From Myxococcales bacterium (GTDB lineage: Bacteria > Myxococcota_A > Polyangia > Fen-1088): a stretch of DNA of 64,000 nt. The translations under genes and the position numbers were made by a program. Shown in pieces: positions 7,533-16,489 of the stretch; position 1 is the stretch's first letter, and the number at the start of each line of letters is the position of its first letter. The notes under the pieces were generated by a model. That model did no database searches. It saw only the letters and a list, made by a program, of their open reading frames with translations, and was not told the origin of the DNA. The stretch lies in the NCBI GenBank assembly GCA_003142855.1, contig PLNW01000063.1:1-64000 (forward strand). Reading direction: 5' to 3'.

Positions 7533-7811
7533 CTACTGCTTGATGGCCTTGTACGCATCCGCGAGTTCGCGCCAGGCAGTCTCAACACCACCTTTGAAAC
7601 TCTCCCACTTTTGGCCGTTGGCAGCCCTGTACGCATCGAGCCTGCTCTGCACCAAGGCCTGCTTATCTTTGACATGCTCGATCCTTCTGCGATAGTCAGT
7701 CTTGGCATCGGTGCCTACTTCGTCGGCCTTGGCCACCAGCCTATCGAGCTTCGCGCCCAACTGTCGGAGTCGTGTTTCGATCTTTCCTACTTCCTGTCCT
7801 ACTGTCTCCAT
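7533..7811 (-). CDS. coiled-coil small protein
   Basis: A 92-residue protein that is nearly all helix: METVGQEVGKIETRLRQLGA, then KLDRLVAKADEVGTD and a second helix with KDKQALVQSRLDAYRA. Heptad spacing of Leu/Val/Ile and charged flanks indicate a coiled coil. The ATG has AAGGGGAG 8 nt upstream, the same RBS type as the gene at 5200. No cysteine, signal or membrane segment. It follows the lipoprotein gene by 19 nt and is likely cotranscribed. Similar short coiled-coil proteins are found in stress and anaerobic clusters; function unknown. Confidence 0.6.
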   Translation of the reverse strand: METVGQEVGKIETRLRQLGAKLDRLVAKADEVGTDAKTDYRRRIEHVKDKQALVQSRLDAYRAANGQKWESFKGGVETAWRELADAYKAIKQ

Positions 7812-7830
7812 GGACTTCTCCCCTTCATCA

Positions 7831-8460
7831 TCATTTGCGCATCAGCAACTTCTGTTTGGTCATGCTCTTCACCATGACATCTACGTATGACTTTATGAAT
7901 TTTTGGTCCGTACCGGTGATCTGGGTTTCAGACGAGGCGGACCAGATGAGCTTGTCGTTGCCAGCATCGTACATGTTGGTTTCCATAACTGCGTATTTGG
8001 TCTCCTCAACATAGTTGGGAGAAGTAATGTTGCCATAACCATACTCGTAATAGTTCTGCCAGGTGCTGTAGGATTGCGGCGGGGCGTACACTTCAAGCAG
8101 ATTCCTGTATACCGTCTTTCTGCTGGCTATCCGGGTGATGAGTACCGCATCGGCCCCTTGCTCCTTCATCTTGGCCACGATGGCGTCTTTGTTGCCGTCC
8201 TTGTCGTCGGGCAATATCGCGTAGCTTGAGACGGCATCCGTGCCTTGTAGCTTGAGCCGCTTTGCGAAGTCGTCTTCCAGCGTTCTCTTGTTTGCCGGAC
8301 TCTTCGCTATTCCGATTATCATGATCTTGTGAGGCTTAACTTGATACGTTGGATCCTTCCATAGGGAACTGACGTACGTTGTGCTGCATGCCGCTAGTTG
8401 CGTGATGACGACCGCAGAAGCCAGAACTTTGAATGGGCTGAACACGTTGGGTGGCATCAT
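7831..8460 (-). CDS. lipoprotein of unknown function (DUF4136-like)
   Basis: A 209-residue protein. The start at 8460 follows AAAGGGAC. The signal peptide has a hydrophobic stretch (VFSPFKVLASAVVITQLAAC) whose lipobox cysteine is the last residue quoted. The mature part starts STTYVSSLWKDPTYQVKPHK and continues KIMIIGIAKSPANKRTLEDD, a pattern seen in periplasm-facing lipoproteins that carry a small alpha/beta domain. A DAVLITRIASRK strand and a Tyr-rich loop (YYEYGYGN) follow. Base composition is more AT-rich here than in the core genes of the window. It lies in the stress cluster between the BaeRF-like gene and the coiled-coil gene. Confidence 0.65.
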   Translation of the reverse strand: MMPPNVFSPFKVLASAVVITQLAACSTTYVSSLWKDPTYQVKPHKIMIIGIAKSPANKRTLEDDFAKRLKLQGTDAVSSYAILPDDKDGNKDAIVAKMKEQGADAVLITRIASRKTVYRNLLEVYAPPQSYSTWQNYYEYGYGNITSPNYVEETKYAVMETNMYDAGNDKLIWSASSETQITGTDQKFIKSYVDVMVKSMTKQKLLMRK

Positions 8461-8519
8461 TTGTCCCTTTCGCCAAGGAATCCTCTCCATCGATAATCCG
8501 TGGGTGCTGCAGGCAGCCA

Positions 8520-9005
8520 TCAAACTTTGCGCGCGGGTGTGTTGCGACGCAATTTCCGGCCTGCGGCGGAGGCAGCGCCGTTGCTCGACCGTAATGAATT
8601 CGCCTTGTGGAAGTACTTGAGCGCCTTGGCCGCGATCTGACGGTCGGTCAGCTTGTCGGTCGTCTCCATGACGGTGATGTGTCCACCGAACTTCGCGCGA
8701 TCGAGGCGCTTCTTCAATTCGCTCTTGGCCTCCCCTGGGCCAAAGACCAAGATGGCGTCGGCATTGCTAATTGATGCAATCACCTTCGCATAATACTGGT
8801 TGAGATGGCCGGTAAGTTTCCTCTCCAGCCTATCGTCGGCCTTGACCAGCTGTGATTCGTAGGGAGCAGTCGAACGAATGCCCGCGAATCTGCCCGGCTG
8901 TTTGTCCACGTTCGACTTGATCTCCATCGTCTCTTCGCCCTTGGCTGAGACAATCGCAACTACGGCCTTCCGATGGTCAATCCACAATCCTGCGGTCGTG
9001 TTCAT
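8520..9005 (-). CDS. eRF1-like (BaeRF-type) conserved protein
   Basis: A 161-residue cytoplasmic protein. It starts MNTTAGLWIDHRKAVVAIVS, and its C-terminal half has SNADAILVFGPGEAKSELKK, FGGHITVMETTDKLTDRQIA and AKALKYF. This is the layout of the small bacterial proteins related to the C-terminal domain of peptide release factor eRF1 (l-W-iDh-x-x-A...i.i.GpgeaK.el...tT-DklT-x-xQi). Their job is unknown, but they are repeatedly found next to universal-stress and hibernation genes. A Ser/Arg-rich tail of about 20 residues ends it. The gene starts 2 nt after the stub at 9007. Confidence 0.65.
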   Translation of the reverse strand: MNTTAGLWIDHRKAVVAIVSAKGEETMEIKSNVDKQPGRFAGIRSTAPYESQLVKADDRLERKLTGHLNQYYAKVIASISNADAILVFGPGEAKSELKKRLDRAKFGGHITVMETTDKLTDRQIAAKALKYFHKANSLRSSNGAASAAGRKLRRNTPARKV

Positions 9006-9006
9006 G

Positions 9007-9126
9007 TCAGTCTCCGTCTATTGACAGTTTCTTCAGGTCGAAACCAGATTTTTGCAGTTCCTTGATAGCCGCCTCGGCGGCCGTGTGCGATGGATAGATG
9101 GCTACGACGGAATTGTTCTTGCTCAT
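9007..9126 (-). pseudogene. N-terminal stub of a general-stress-protein-17M-like gene
   Basis: This 39-codon ORF reads MSKNNSVVAIYPSHTAAEAA and IKELQKSGFDLKKLSIDGD before a stop. The S-V-V-A-I-Y-x-x-H-x-x-A-E-A-A-v-k-x-L-q-k-x-G-f-d-x-k-x-l-S-I-x-G core is the first beta-alpha-beta unit of proteins about 150-200 residues long with two Gly-rich membrane-associated segments. Everything after SI-x-G is missing. RBS GGGGAAG and ATG are intact, and the stop lies 2 nt before the ATG of the next gene. It is the first ORF after the predicted sigma-54 promoter and may now serve as a coupling leader. Confidence 0.65.
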
Positions 9127-9228
9127 ACTCTTCCCCTGGGTTGGATGATGGTCAGCGAGTCGATATTGCGAATCGACGCGCTCGGTTTCTGCAGTGGAGG
9201 ATCGTCTTACGCCCCGATTCGCAGCTAG

Positions 9229-9244
9229 AGCAGTTTTCGGGCCA
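9229..9244 (-). promoter_or_regulatory. predicted sigma-54 (-24/-12) promoter
   Basis: The minus strand reads TGGCCCGAAAACTGCT, against the consensus TGGCACG-N4-TTGCW. The GG and GC dinucleotides have the correct spacing. It lies about 100 nt upstream of the ATG at 9126, oriented towards the stress cluster. It predicts control by an enhancer-binding activator, which is common in Deltaproteobacteria. Confidence 0.55.
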
Positions 9245-9605
9245 ACGGATAGGAGGCGCATGGATTCAAGTGGTTGCACCACCGGCGGATCGCCGATTCA
9301 ATCTAAATGACGTAGGACCCGTCCAATTTGAAGGGGAGGATGGCGGCTGCGAGTCGACGATCGGCAAGGGCGATGCAGCCTGCCACCTCTTCTGGGCACT
9401 GTCGCGCAAAGCCGTCGATGCGGCAGCCCTGGGATAGAACCTGACCCGTTTGCGCGGGCTCACGTCGCAGCCGGTTCGCTGCACGGCTATGCGGAGGGGA
9501 ATAGATCAAAGAATCATGCAACGCCGCACAAGAGGAAGGCCAAGCCGGACGATCCCCCTGGCGTCCGGCCACCCAGCGTAGTGACTTGCGGCCCGACTGG
9601 CTCGG
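9245..9605 (-). other. intergenic region without a recognisable gene
   Basis: About 360 bp upstream of the sigma-54 site and downstream of the nucleotidyltransferase gene. ORFs exist on both strands but have low-complexity, Arg/Pro/Ala-biased translations and no RBS. Upstream activator sites for the sigma-54 promoter would be expected here. I could not identify a clear inverted repeat. Confidence 0.4.
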
Positions 9606-10091
9606 TTAAGACTTCCTCGATACCGGAGGCGCACCGAGCGCGGCCAGGTCAGCGAGATCCTTCGGGCGGCCGGACGCAGCCTTGTTGCGCAGCAATTCGT
9701 TGCGTCCTATCACGGGCACAGTAAGACCCTCGATTGCCACCGTCAGGCGAGAGGGCCAGGCCTGCTCGAAGGTCACGCCGCTAATCCCAGTCATCATATC
9801 AATGCGACTGGGCGCCACTCCCATCTGGAAGACGGTATCGGCGGTCGCGAGATCGTCTTCGGTCAGGTCAAGCAGTGCGGCGCCGAAGCGCTTCAATGCT
9901 CGCATGACACGCATGGCGTTCTCGGGCGTGGGCCGCACCCAAATGTCGATATCGCCGGTGGCGCGAGGAATACCGTGCGCGGCGAGCGCGTAGGCGCCGA
10001 CGATCAGAAATTCAGCGCCTTCCGCGGACAATGCGGACAGTATGTCGTTGTAGTCGCGGTTCAAGCGTCTCTCCAAGAAAGGCCCACCCAT
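9606..10091 (-). CDS. nucleotidyltransferase-fold protein (AbiEii/DUF6036-like)
   Basis: A 161-residue protein. An N-terminal helix (YNDILSALSAEGAEFLIV) leads to GAYALAAHGIPRATGDIDIW. This is the pol-beta-type nucleotidyltransferase pattern G-[GA]-x-A-x-x-x-hG...R-x-T-x-DiDi-W, with the catalytic D-x-D at about residues 48-50. The end has the family's IGRNELLRNKAASGRPKDLA, DLAAL signature. Such proteins occur as stand-alone transferases or as toxin-side NTases. The first ATG (10091) overlaps the upstream gene by 80 bp; an inner TTG start (LERRLNRDY) would shorten this only slightly. It is paired with the 69-residue gene below. Confidence 0.75.
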   Translation of the reverse strand: MGGPFLERRLNRDYNDILSALSAEGAEFLIVGAYALAAHGIPRATGDIDIWVRPTPENAMRVMRALKRFGAALLDLTEDDLATADTVFQMGVAPSRIDMMTGISGVTFEQAWPSRLTVAIEGLTVPVIGRNELLRNKAASGRPKDLADLAALGAPPVSRKS

Positions 10092-10221
10092 CGAGCGTCA
10101 GGCGCCACATCATTTCCATCCGCTCGGCAGGGGTCGCAGGGACCAGGTCGTCCTCGGGCGGACGCGTGCCATTTCGGAATATCCGGGAAACGCGGCGGGC
10201 TGGAAATGGAGTTGGGGCCAT
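10012..10221 (-). CDS. 69-residue partner gene upstream of the nucleotidyltransferase
   Basis: The protein starts MAPTPFPARRVSRIFRNGTR and contains TPAERMEMMWRLTLDGWAFL, then GETLEPRLQRHTVRIVRGRR. I recognise the pattern PaeRlemvWpLTldaWaf-x-G-x-x-x-epRl-x-Rh-v-x-x-v from short genes directly upstream of this type of nucleotidyltransferase in many bacteria. The two reading frames overlap by up to 80 bp, which suggests obligate cotranslation. A TATACT hexamer lies 11 nt before the ATG, which predicts a very short leader. The pair may be a toxin-antitoxin module, but which partner is toxic is not known to me. Confidence 0.6.
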   Translation of the reverse strand: MAPTPFPARRVSRIFRNGTRPPEDDLVPATPAERMEMMWRLTLDGWAFLGETLEPRLQRHTVRIVRGRR

Positions 10222-10402
10222 GAACACAGACAAGTATAGATCCAACGTCCCCGCTCGGCGCCGATTTGCTGCGCACAATCTCAAGACGGATGGCTACTTG
10301 GTCAGCACGACTTGATTGACTTCCGTCGGAAACCAGCGTTCAGAATAGCCCCCAAACGCGGAACCATCCGCTCGTAGGCACTTTCCACCAGGGGGATATC
10401 GA

Positions 10403-11569
10403 ATGCGCAAGATCCTAGCAGGGCTGCTGTTGACGTGCGTGGGCTGGACGACGCCCGCGCTGGCAAAAGAGACGATCAAGATTGGCGCCATCCTGGGCGT
10501 GACCGGCCCGGCGGCCAACCTGGGCGGCCCCGAGGCGCGCACCTTGGAGATGCTGGTGCAGGAGATCAACAAGAAGGGCGGCATCAAAGGCAATCCCGTC
10601 GAGCTCATCATCAAGGACTCGAGCGCCAGCCCGGAGAAGGCCATTTCCTTCGCCAAGCAGCTCATCGACGAAGACAAGGTTTTCGCCATCATCGGCCCGT
10701 CGACCAGCGGCGAGACCATGAAGATCAAGACCCTGGCCGAAGACGGCAAGACCATCCTGCTGTCCTGCGCGGCGGCCGAAGCCATCGTCAAGCCCGTCGG
10801 CAAGTACGTGTTCAAGACCCCGCAGAACGACAGCCACGCGGTTCGCAAGATCTACGATCAGATGAAGAAGGCGGGCATCAGCAAGATCGGCGTGGTGTCC
10901 AGCAACACGGGCTTTGGCAAGGCGGGCAAGGAACAACTGGAAAAACTTGCGGCCGAGTACGGCATTACCATCGTGGCCAACGAGGTCTACGACAAGGAAG
11001 CCACTGACCTCACCGCGGTGGTGACCAAGCTGAAGGCCGCGGGCGTACAGGCCTTTGTCAACTGGTCCATCGAGCCGGCCCAGGCCATCGTCATCAAGAA
11101 TGCGCGGCAGATTGGTCTGGAGATCCCTATCTTCCAGAGCCACGGTTTTGGCAACATCCAGTACGTGAAGGCTGCAGGCCCCGCCGCCGAGGGCGTGATC
11201 TTCCCGGCTGGTCGGCTGCTGGTGGCCGAATCCCTGCCCGCTGACAACAAACAGAAGGCCCTGCTCACCAAGTACAAGAAGGACTACGAAGCGCGCTTCC
11301 ACGAGGACGCCAGCACCTTTGGCGGCCACGCCTACGATGCCTTCACCATCCTGGTCAAAGCTGTCGAGACCGCAGGCCTGGACAAGGAGAAAGTCCGCAC
11401 GGCCATCGAGAACACGCAAGGCTTCGTCGGCACCGCTGGCATCTTCAACTTCTCGGCCCAGGATCACAACGGCCTGGCCATCGACGCCTTTGAAATGCTG
11501 ACCGTGAAGAACGGCCGCTTCGTTCCCTACGCCGAGCCCGCGGCTCACAGCGGAGCCAAGAAAAAGTAG
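10403..11569 (+). CDS. branched-chain amino-acid-type ABC transporter substrate-binding protein (LivK-like)
   Basis: A 388-residue periplasmic protein. The signal peptide is MRKILAGLLLTCVGWTTPAL with cleavage after ALA. The mature part starts ETIKIGAILGVTGPAANLGG, the usual Peripla_BP_6 opening (ikiG.i.plTGpaA.lG), and has IIGPSTSGETMKIK and SHGFGNIQYV motifs. Proteins of this class bind Leu/Ile/Val, urea, aromatic compounds or other small molecules, and pass them to LivHMGF permeases. No permease or ATPase genes are adjacent, so it is an orphan binding protein here and its ligand is open. The 180 bp upstream contain the divergent promoter region shared with the 69-residue gene. Confidence 0.9.
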   Translation: MRKILAGLLLTCVGWTTPALAKETIKIGAILGVTGPAANLGGPEARTLEMLVQEINKKGGIKGNPVELIIKDSSASPEKAISFAKQLIDEDKVFAIIGPSTSGETMKIKTLAEDGKTILLSCAAAEAIVKPVGKYVFKTPQNDSHAVRKIYDQMKKAGISKIGVVSSNTGFGKAGKEQLEKLAAEYGITIVANEVYDKEATDLTAVVTKLKAAGVQAFVNWSIEPAQAIVIKNARQIGLEIPIFQSHGFGNIQYVKAAGPAAEGVIFPAGRLLVAESLPADNKQKALLTKYKKDYEARFHEDASTFGGHAYDAFTILVKAVETAGLDKEKVRTAIENTQGFVGTAGIFNFSAQDHNGLAIDAFEMLTVKNGRFVPYAEPAAHSGAKKK

Positions 11570-12055
11570 GGGCGCCCGGCGGTCGCTCAACCGATTCACG
11601 CGGCACTCGCGGTCGGATTCCTGCCCGAGCGCGTGAGCCCCAGAGAGAATCGCCGGCCGGCCGACGGGTGCTGGCCGTCCTCCCTGTCGGCCAAGCGACT
11701 AGAGACAGCCCCGCCGCTCGCCATTTCGCTTGTGTTTGCATGGTCTCTGGATTGCATGACTCCTGGTTCCGGTGAAGACCATGTTGGCAGTCTCGGGATG
11801 GCTCAATGAGCCCGATGCAGCGGAAGGGGACGCGGGCATCGATCGGATGGATCCCTGCGCACAAGACCGTGAGGAGTTCGGCCGGCCGCTCTTCAATAGA
11901 ATGGCTGCGCCGCCGTCTCTCGTGTCTCGCATGGTGCGCAAGTCGATGGGCCGGCCTGCGGCGCCAGCCCGTCATCTCCACTCGCTGGCAGGTTCTTCAC
12001 CCACGGCCGGCCTCACCCCGGCCGTGGCACTGGCGCTCTCGGAGGATTAGCCTTC
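11570..12055. other. intergenic region with a strong hairpin
   Basis: About 490 bp with no ORF I can support; the translations on both strands are Arg/Pro/His-rich with no family pattern. It includes a perfect 10-bp stem (CCACGGCCGG, loop CCTCACC, CCGGCCGTGG) at 12001-12027. There is no T-run after the stem, so it is not a standard terminator, though it could end transcription between the convergent livK-like gene and malQ. Confidence 0.4.
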
Positions 12056-12100
12056 GCCCCCTCTGTGTCCTCCCCTCTCCCCTCTGTGTTCTCAGCCGCA
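12056..12100 (+). repeat. dispersed CTCTGTG/CTCAGC repeat, copy 1
   Basis: The pyrimidine-rich run (CTCTGTGTCCTCCCCTCTCC followed by CCTCTGTGTTCTCAGCCGC) matches, with few changes, both arms of the inverted repeat at 18241-18503. It sits just past the 3' end of malQ, between convergent genes. See the findings for the comparison. Confidence 0.6.
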
Positions 12101-12118
12101 ACCCGCAAAGTCCAACTG

Positions 12119-13729
12119 CTATCGCGACCTTGCACAATCTCTGTCGACCCGCCTTCCCGACTCAACTCCCAGCTGGGCCAGGCGGGCCGTGGTGGCGCGG
12201 TCCGCGCGTAGCGTGTCCACGTCCATGGGCATGCGGTATGTCCAGTTGCTGTCATTGACCGTGCCCGGGACGTTCACGCGCTCACGCGAGCCGAGCAGAT
12301 CCTGGAAGGGAAGCAGGCACAGTTCCGAGGGCGCGGAATACAACACGTGTAGGAGAGCATCGCGAACCTGGTCGTCGAAACGCCGGTTCGGGTCGATGCC
12401 GTGCAGCCCTGGCAAGCTGGTGAAGAGGCGTCGCTCGTCAGGTGAGACGGAGTCCCACCACTCGGCCTGCATCTCGGTGTCGTGCGTGCCCGAGGTAGCT
12501 ACCGAGATCGCGGGCCACGCCGCTGGGTCGTGCAACAGGGTTTCTTTCCTGCCGTCGCGCCACACATCGGTCTTCTCCCAGCGCAGAACGCGGTAGCCGG
12601 GCAACCCCAGCCGCGCCAGCGAAGGCCGCAGAAACTCGGGCAGCGCGCCCAGGTCCTCGGCCACCACCTGGCCAAAACCCCCGATGATGGAAAGCAAGGT
12701 CTCGCCCAGGCGGATCTGGGCGTCCTCGTCCGAAGGCGAGAAGCCTGACTTGCGGCCATCGGCTGATCGGTAGTAGGTGCGGTACATCCCGATCACATGG
12801 TCCACCCGGAAAAGCCCAAACATCTCGCCGGCCCGACTGGCCCGCTGGCGCATCCAGCGAAAACCTGTGTGCTCCATGGCGTGCCAATCGTAGAGCGGCA
12901 AGCCCCAGTCTTGGCCCGTCGGAGAAAACGGGTCAGGCGGCGCGCCCACCCGCATGTCCAGACGGAACAACCCGCGGTTATTCCACACGTCTGAGGAATC
13001 GCTCGACACGACAAAGGGCAGATCGCCCATGAAATCCACGCCCAGTGCCCGCACCTGAGAGCGCACCTTGTGCCACTGGCCATCCAGCTGCCATTGCAGC
13101 CAGCAGTGGAAGAGCAGCTCGTCCACGCTTTCTTCGATCACGCGCGAGAGCGCCGCGGGCACGCGGTCGCGCAATTCGGCCGGCCATTCTTGCCAATGCT
13201 TGGCCAGGCGGTCGTGCAGGACGCAATACAGGCCATGTTCGGCCAGCCAGTCGTGCTCCTCGCGAAAACGCCGCAGCTCCATCGCGCGGGCACTGCGCTG
13301 GTTCCATTCTTTCTCAAGAAACCCCTGGAACGCGCGGCGAAACGCCCGCGCCTTGAGCGACCGCACGCGCTGCCAGTCCACCGTGGGGCAAGCCGCAACC
13401 TCGTCGAGCAGGCGCTGATCGGCCGGCGACAGGGCGGCCCGTCCGCCGGCCGCCACGAAATCCTCGCACTCATCGAGGCCCAGGTACACGGGATCGATGG
13501 CAAAAGCGGTGCTCGCCGAGTAGGGGCTGGTCTCTCCGCCGCGCACCTCGTTGACCGGAAGCAACTGCACCACGGCCAGCTCGGCCTCGCGCGCCCAGAC
13601 GCCCAGGCGCGCCAGATCCGGGATCTCGCCCACGCCCCACCCGGTCTTGCTGCGCACGGAAAATAGCGGGATGAGCACACCGGCCCGTCGCGGGCGCGCA
13701 ACGCGGTCGCCTGTCGTTTCAGCCTCCAT
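12119..13729 (-). CDS. malQ: 4-alpha-glucanotransferase (amylomaltase, GH77)
   Basis: A 536-residue protein, the size of bacterial amylomaltases. It opens RAGVLIPLFSVRSKTGWGVG with GEIPDLARLGVWA, and has the expected LLPVNEVRGGETSPYSAST, FRVDHVIGMYRTYY (catalytic Asp in R-x-D), VVAEDLGALPEFL (acid/base Glu) and SGTHDTEMQAEWW (GH77 motif with stabilising Asp). The enzyme moves alpha-1,4-glucan chains between maltodextrins and takes part in glycogen or maltodextrin turnover in the cytoplasm. ATG 13729 is preferred over an in-frame GTG (13738) because AGGTGA lies 5 nt upstream. It is divergent from the SDR gene. The trehalose genes at 44-47 kb could share the glucose-phosphate pool. Confidence 0.95.
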   Translation of the reverse strand: MEAETTGDRVARPRRAGVLIPLFSVRSKTGWGVGEIPDLARLGVWAREAELAVVQLLPVNEVRGGETSPYSASTAFAIDPVYLGLDECEDFVAAGGRAALSPADQRLLDEVAACPTVDWQRVRSLKARAFRRAFQGFLEKEWNQRSARAMELRRFREEHDWLAEHGLYCVLHDRLAKHWQEWPAELRDRVPAALSRVIEESVDELLFHCWLQWQLDGQWHKVRSQVRALGVDFMGDLPFVVSSDSSDVWNNRGLFRLDMRVGAPPDPFSPTGQDWGLPLYDWHAMEHTGFRWMRQRASRAGEMFGLFRVDHVIGMYRTYYRSADGRKSGFSPSDEDAQIRLGETLLSIIGGFGQVVAEDLGALPEFLRPSLARLGLPGYRVLRWEKTDVWRDGRKETLLHDPAAWPAISVATSGTHDTEMQAEWWDSVSPDERRLFTSLPGLHGIDPNRRFDDQVRDALLHVLYSAPSELCLLPFQDLLGSRERVNVPGTVNDSNWTYRMPMDVDTLRADRATTARLAQLGVESGRRVDRDCARSR

Positions 13730-13779
13730 CGAATTCACCTGATCTCATATCGGGTCTATGATGGAGAATCTTGTCGCCC

Positions 13780-14768
<989 letters not shown>

Positions 14769-14772
<4 letters not shown>

Positions 14773-15707
14773 GCGACGTTGTTCTGCGCGCTGACGATCT
14801 GGCCAAGACCTTCAGGCTGGGCTTTCTGCGCAAGCGCATCGAGGCGGTCAAGCAGGCCAGTTTCGAGGTCCGGCGCGGCGAGATCTTCGGCTATCTGGGC
14901 CCCAACGGCTCGGGCAAGACCACCACCCTAAAGATGCTGATGGGGCTGGTCTTCCCCTCGCGCGGCCGCGCCGAGGTGCTGGGCCGGCCCGTGCCGGATC
15001 GCCAGGCCAAGCGCCGCCTCGGCTACCTGCCCGAGAGCCCGTATTTTTACGACTACTTGACGCCCGAAGAATTCCTCGACCTGGTCGGCGCCCTGTTCGA
15101 CGTGAAGCAGGCCGAGCGCCGCGCCCGCGCGGACCGCCTGATCAAGCGCGTGGGTCTGTCTTCCGCGCGCGGTCGGCCCTTGCGCAAATTCTCCAAGGGC
15201 ATGCTCCAGCGCATCGGCATTGCGCAAGCCCTGATGGGCGAACCGGAGCTGGTGGTGCTGGACGAGCCCATGACCGGGCTCGACCCCATCGGCCGCAAGG
15301 AGATCCGCGATCTCATGCTCGACCTCAAGCGCGAGGGGCGCACCGTGCTCTACTCCACGCACATCCTGCCCGACGTGGAGATGACCTGCGACCGCGTGGC
15401 CATGATCTTTGCCGGCCGGGTCCGAAACGTGGGGCCTCTGTCCGAGTTGCTCACCGCGCGCCTGCTGTCCACCGAGGTGTGTCTGCGACCGGGCGCGGCC
15501 GGCCTGCCCGAGCTGCCGCAGGGGGCGCGCAAGGTCGAAAGTCCCGACGGCCTGGTCATAGACCTGCCGGCCGACGCCGACGTGGACACTTTCCTGCGCG
15601 CTGTGCTCGCCGCAGGAGCGCGCGTACATTCGCTCACCCCGCGCCGGGAGTCGCTGGAGGATCTCTTCGTGCGCGAGGCCACCAGCCAAAGTCAAGGGGC
15701 CGCATGA
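14769..15707 (+). CDS. ABC transporter ATP-binding protein
   Basis: A 312-residue ABC-2-type ATPase. Walker A is GYLGPNGSGKTTTLKMLMGL, Q-loop region YLPESPYFYDYLTPEEFLDL, signature RKFSKGMLQRIGIAQALMGE (SKGMxQR), Walker B ELVVLDEPMTGLDPIGRKEI, and the switch His is in YSTHILPDVEMTCDRVAMI. The C-terminal 70 residues form the extra domain seen in single-permease exporters (LTPRRESLEDLFVREA). The ATG at 14769 overlaps the SDR stop, and the stop overlaps the permease ATG (ATGA). With the next gene it forms a complete one-ATPase/one-permease exporter. Confidence 0.93.
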
Positions 15708-16489
15708 GACGCATCCAGGCCATCGCGTGGAACACCTTCCGCGAAGCCGTGCGGAACAAGATCCTCTACAGCCTGCTTTTTTTCGCGGTGCTGATCATCC
15801 TGTCCGCTCTGGCCATGGGCGATCTCACCTTGCACGAAGAGATCCGCATGACCCGCGACATCGGGCTCTTCGGCATCGACGCCTTTGGCGTGATCATCGC
15901 CATCTTCGTGGGTGTGAACCTGCTCTACAAAGAGCTGGACCTGAAGACCGTGTACACCATCCTGCCCAAGCCGCTGCACCGCTGGGAGTTCGTGCTGGGC
16001 AAGTGGCTGGGCATGCTGCTCACCCTGGCCGTGCAGATGGGCGTCATGGGTCTGGTGCTGGGCGTGACCCTGTGGTTGCAAGGGGCGCAGTTCGACACGC
16101 CCATGGTCAAGGCGGTGTGGCTGCTCTTCATCAACGTCATGCTGATCACCTCCATCGCGGTGTTCTTCTCGGCGTTTTCCAGCCCGTTTCTCTCGGGCTT
16201 CTTCGCCCTGGGTTGCTTCCTGGTGGGCCGCTCGGTGCCTGACATCCGCGCCCTGGCCGCCAAGCTGGGCCCGCTGGCCAAGACCGTGCTGGAGACCGGC
16301 TGCTCGATCATCCCCAACATGCACCTCTTCTACCCCTCGGGCGCCATCGTGGGCGCCGAGGAGGTCTCGGTCCATCGCGACTTTGTCGGTGCGTCCTACC
16401 TGCTCACGACCTCCGCGTATGGCGTGGCCTACTCGCTCATCGTGCTGATCCTGGCCATGCTGATTTTCAGAAAGAGAGACTTCGTCTGA
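15704..16489 (+). CDS. ABC-2-type transporter permease
   Basis: A 261-residue membrane protein with six hydrophobic segments. It starts MRRIQAIAWNTFREAVRNKI, a typical ABC-2 N-terminal amphipathic helix, then LLFFAVLIILSALAMGD. A central motif DLKTVYTILPKPLHRWEFVL is shared with permeases that act with the ATPase class upstream. The next helices contain MGVMGLVLGVTLWLQG and FFSAFSSPFLSGFFALGC. Substrate unknown; the SDR gene upstream suggests a glycan or lipid-linked sugar, but many such exporters in Myxococcota are of unknown use. The stop (TGA) overlaps the following ATG by one base. Confidence 0.85.
   Translation: MRRIQAIAWNTFREAVRNKILYSLLFFAVLIILSALAMGDLTLHEEIRMTRDIGLFGIDAFGVIIAIFVGVNLLYKELDLKTVYTILPKPLHRWEFVLGKWLGMLLTLAVQMGVMGLVLGVTLWLQGAQFDTPMVKAVWLLFINVMLITSIAVFFSAFSSPFLSGFFALGCFLVGRSVPDIRALAAKLGPLAKTVLETGCSIIPNMHLFYPSGAIVGAEEVSVHRDFVGASYLLTTSAYGVAYSLIVLILAMLIFRKRDFV

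Noticed and set aside
9266-9572. Minus-strand ORFs upstream of the sigma-54 site
   Set aside because: Their translations show no family pattern; one would overlap the promoter region.
10415-11599. 394-codon minus-strand frame opposite the LivK-like gene
   Set aside because: It is low-complexity (Asp/Gly/His/Leu runs) and exactly opposite a gene with a signal peptide and clear family motifs; typical for high-GC DNA.
11772-12050. 92-codon plus-strand ORF between the LivK-like gene and malQ
   Set aside because: No RBS, no recognisable motif, and it runs through a strong hairpin at 12001-12027.
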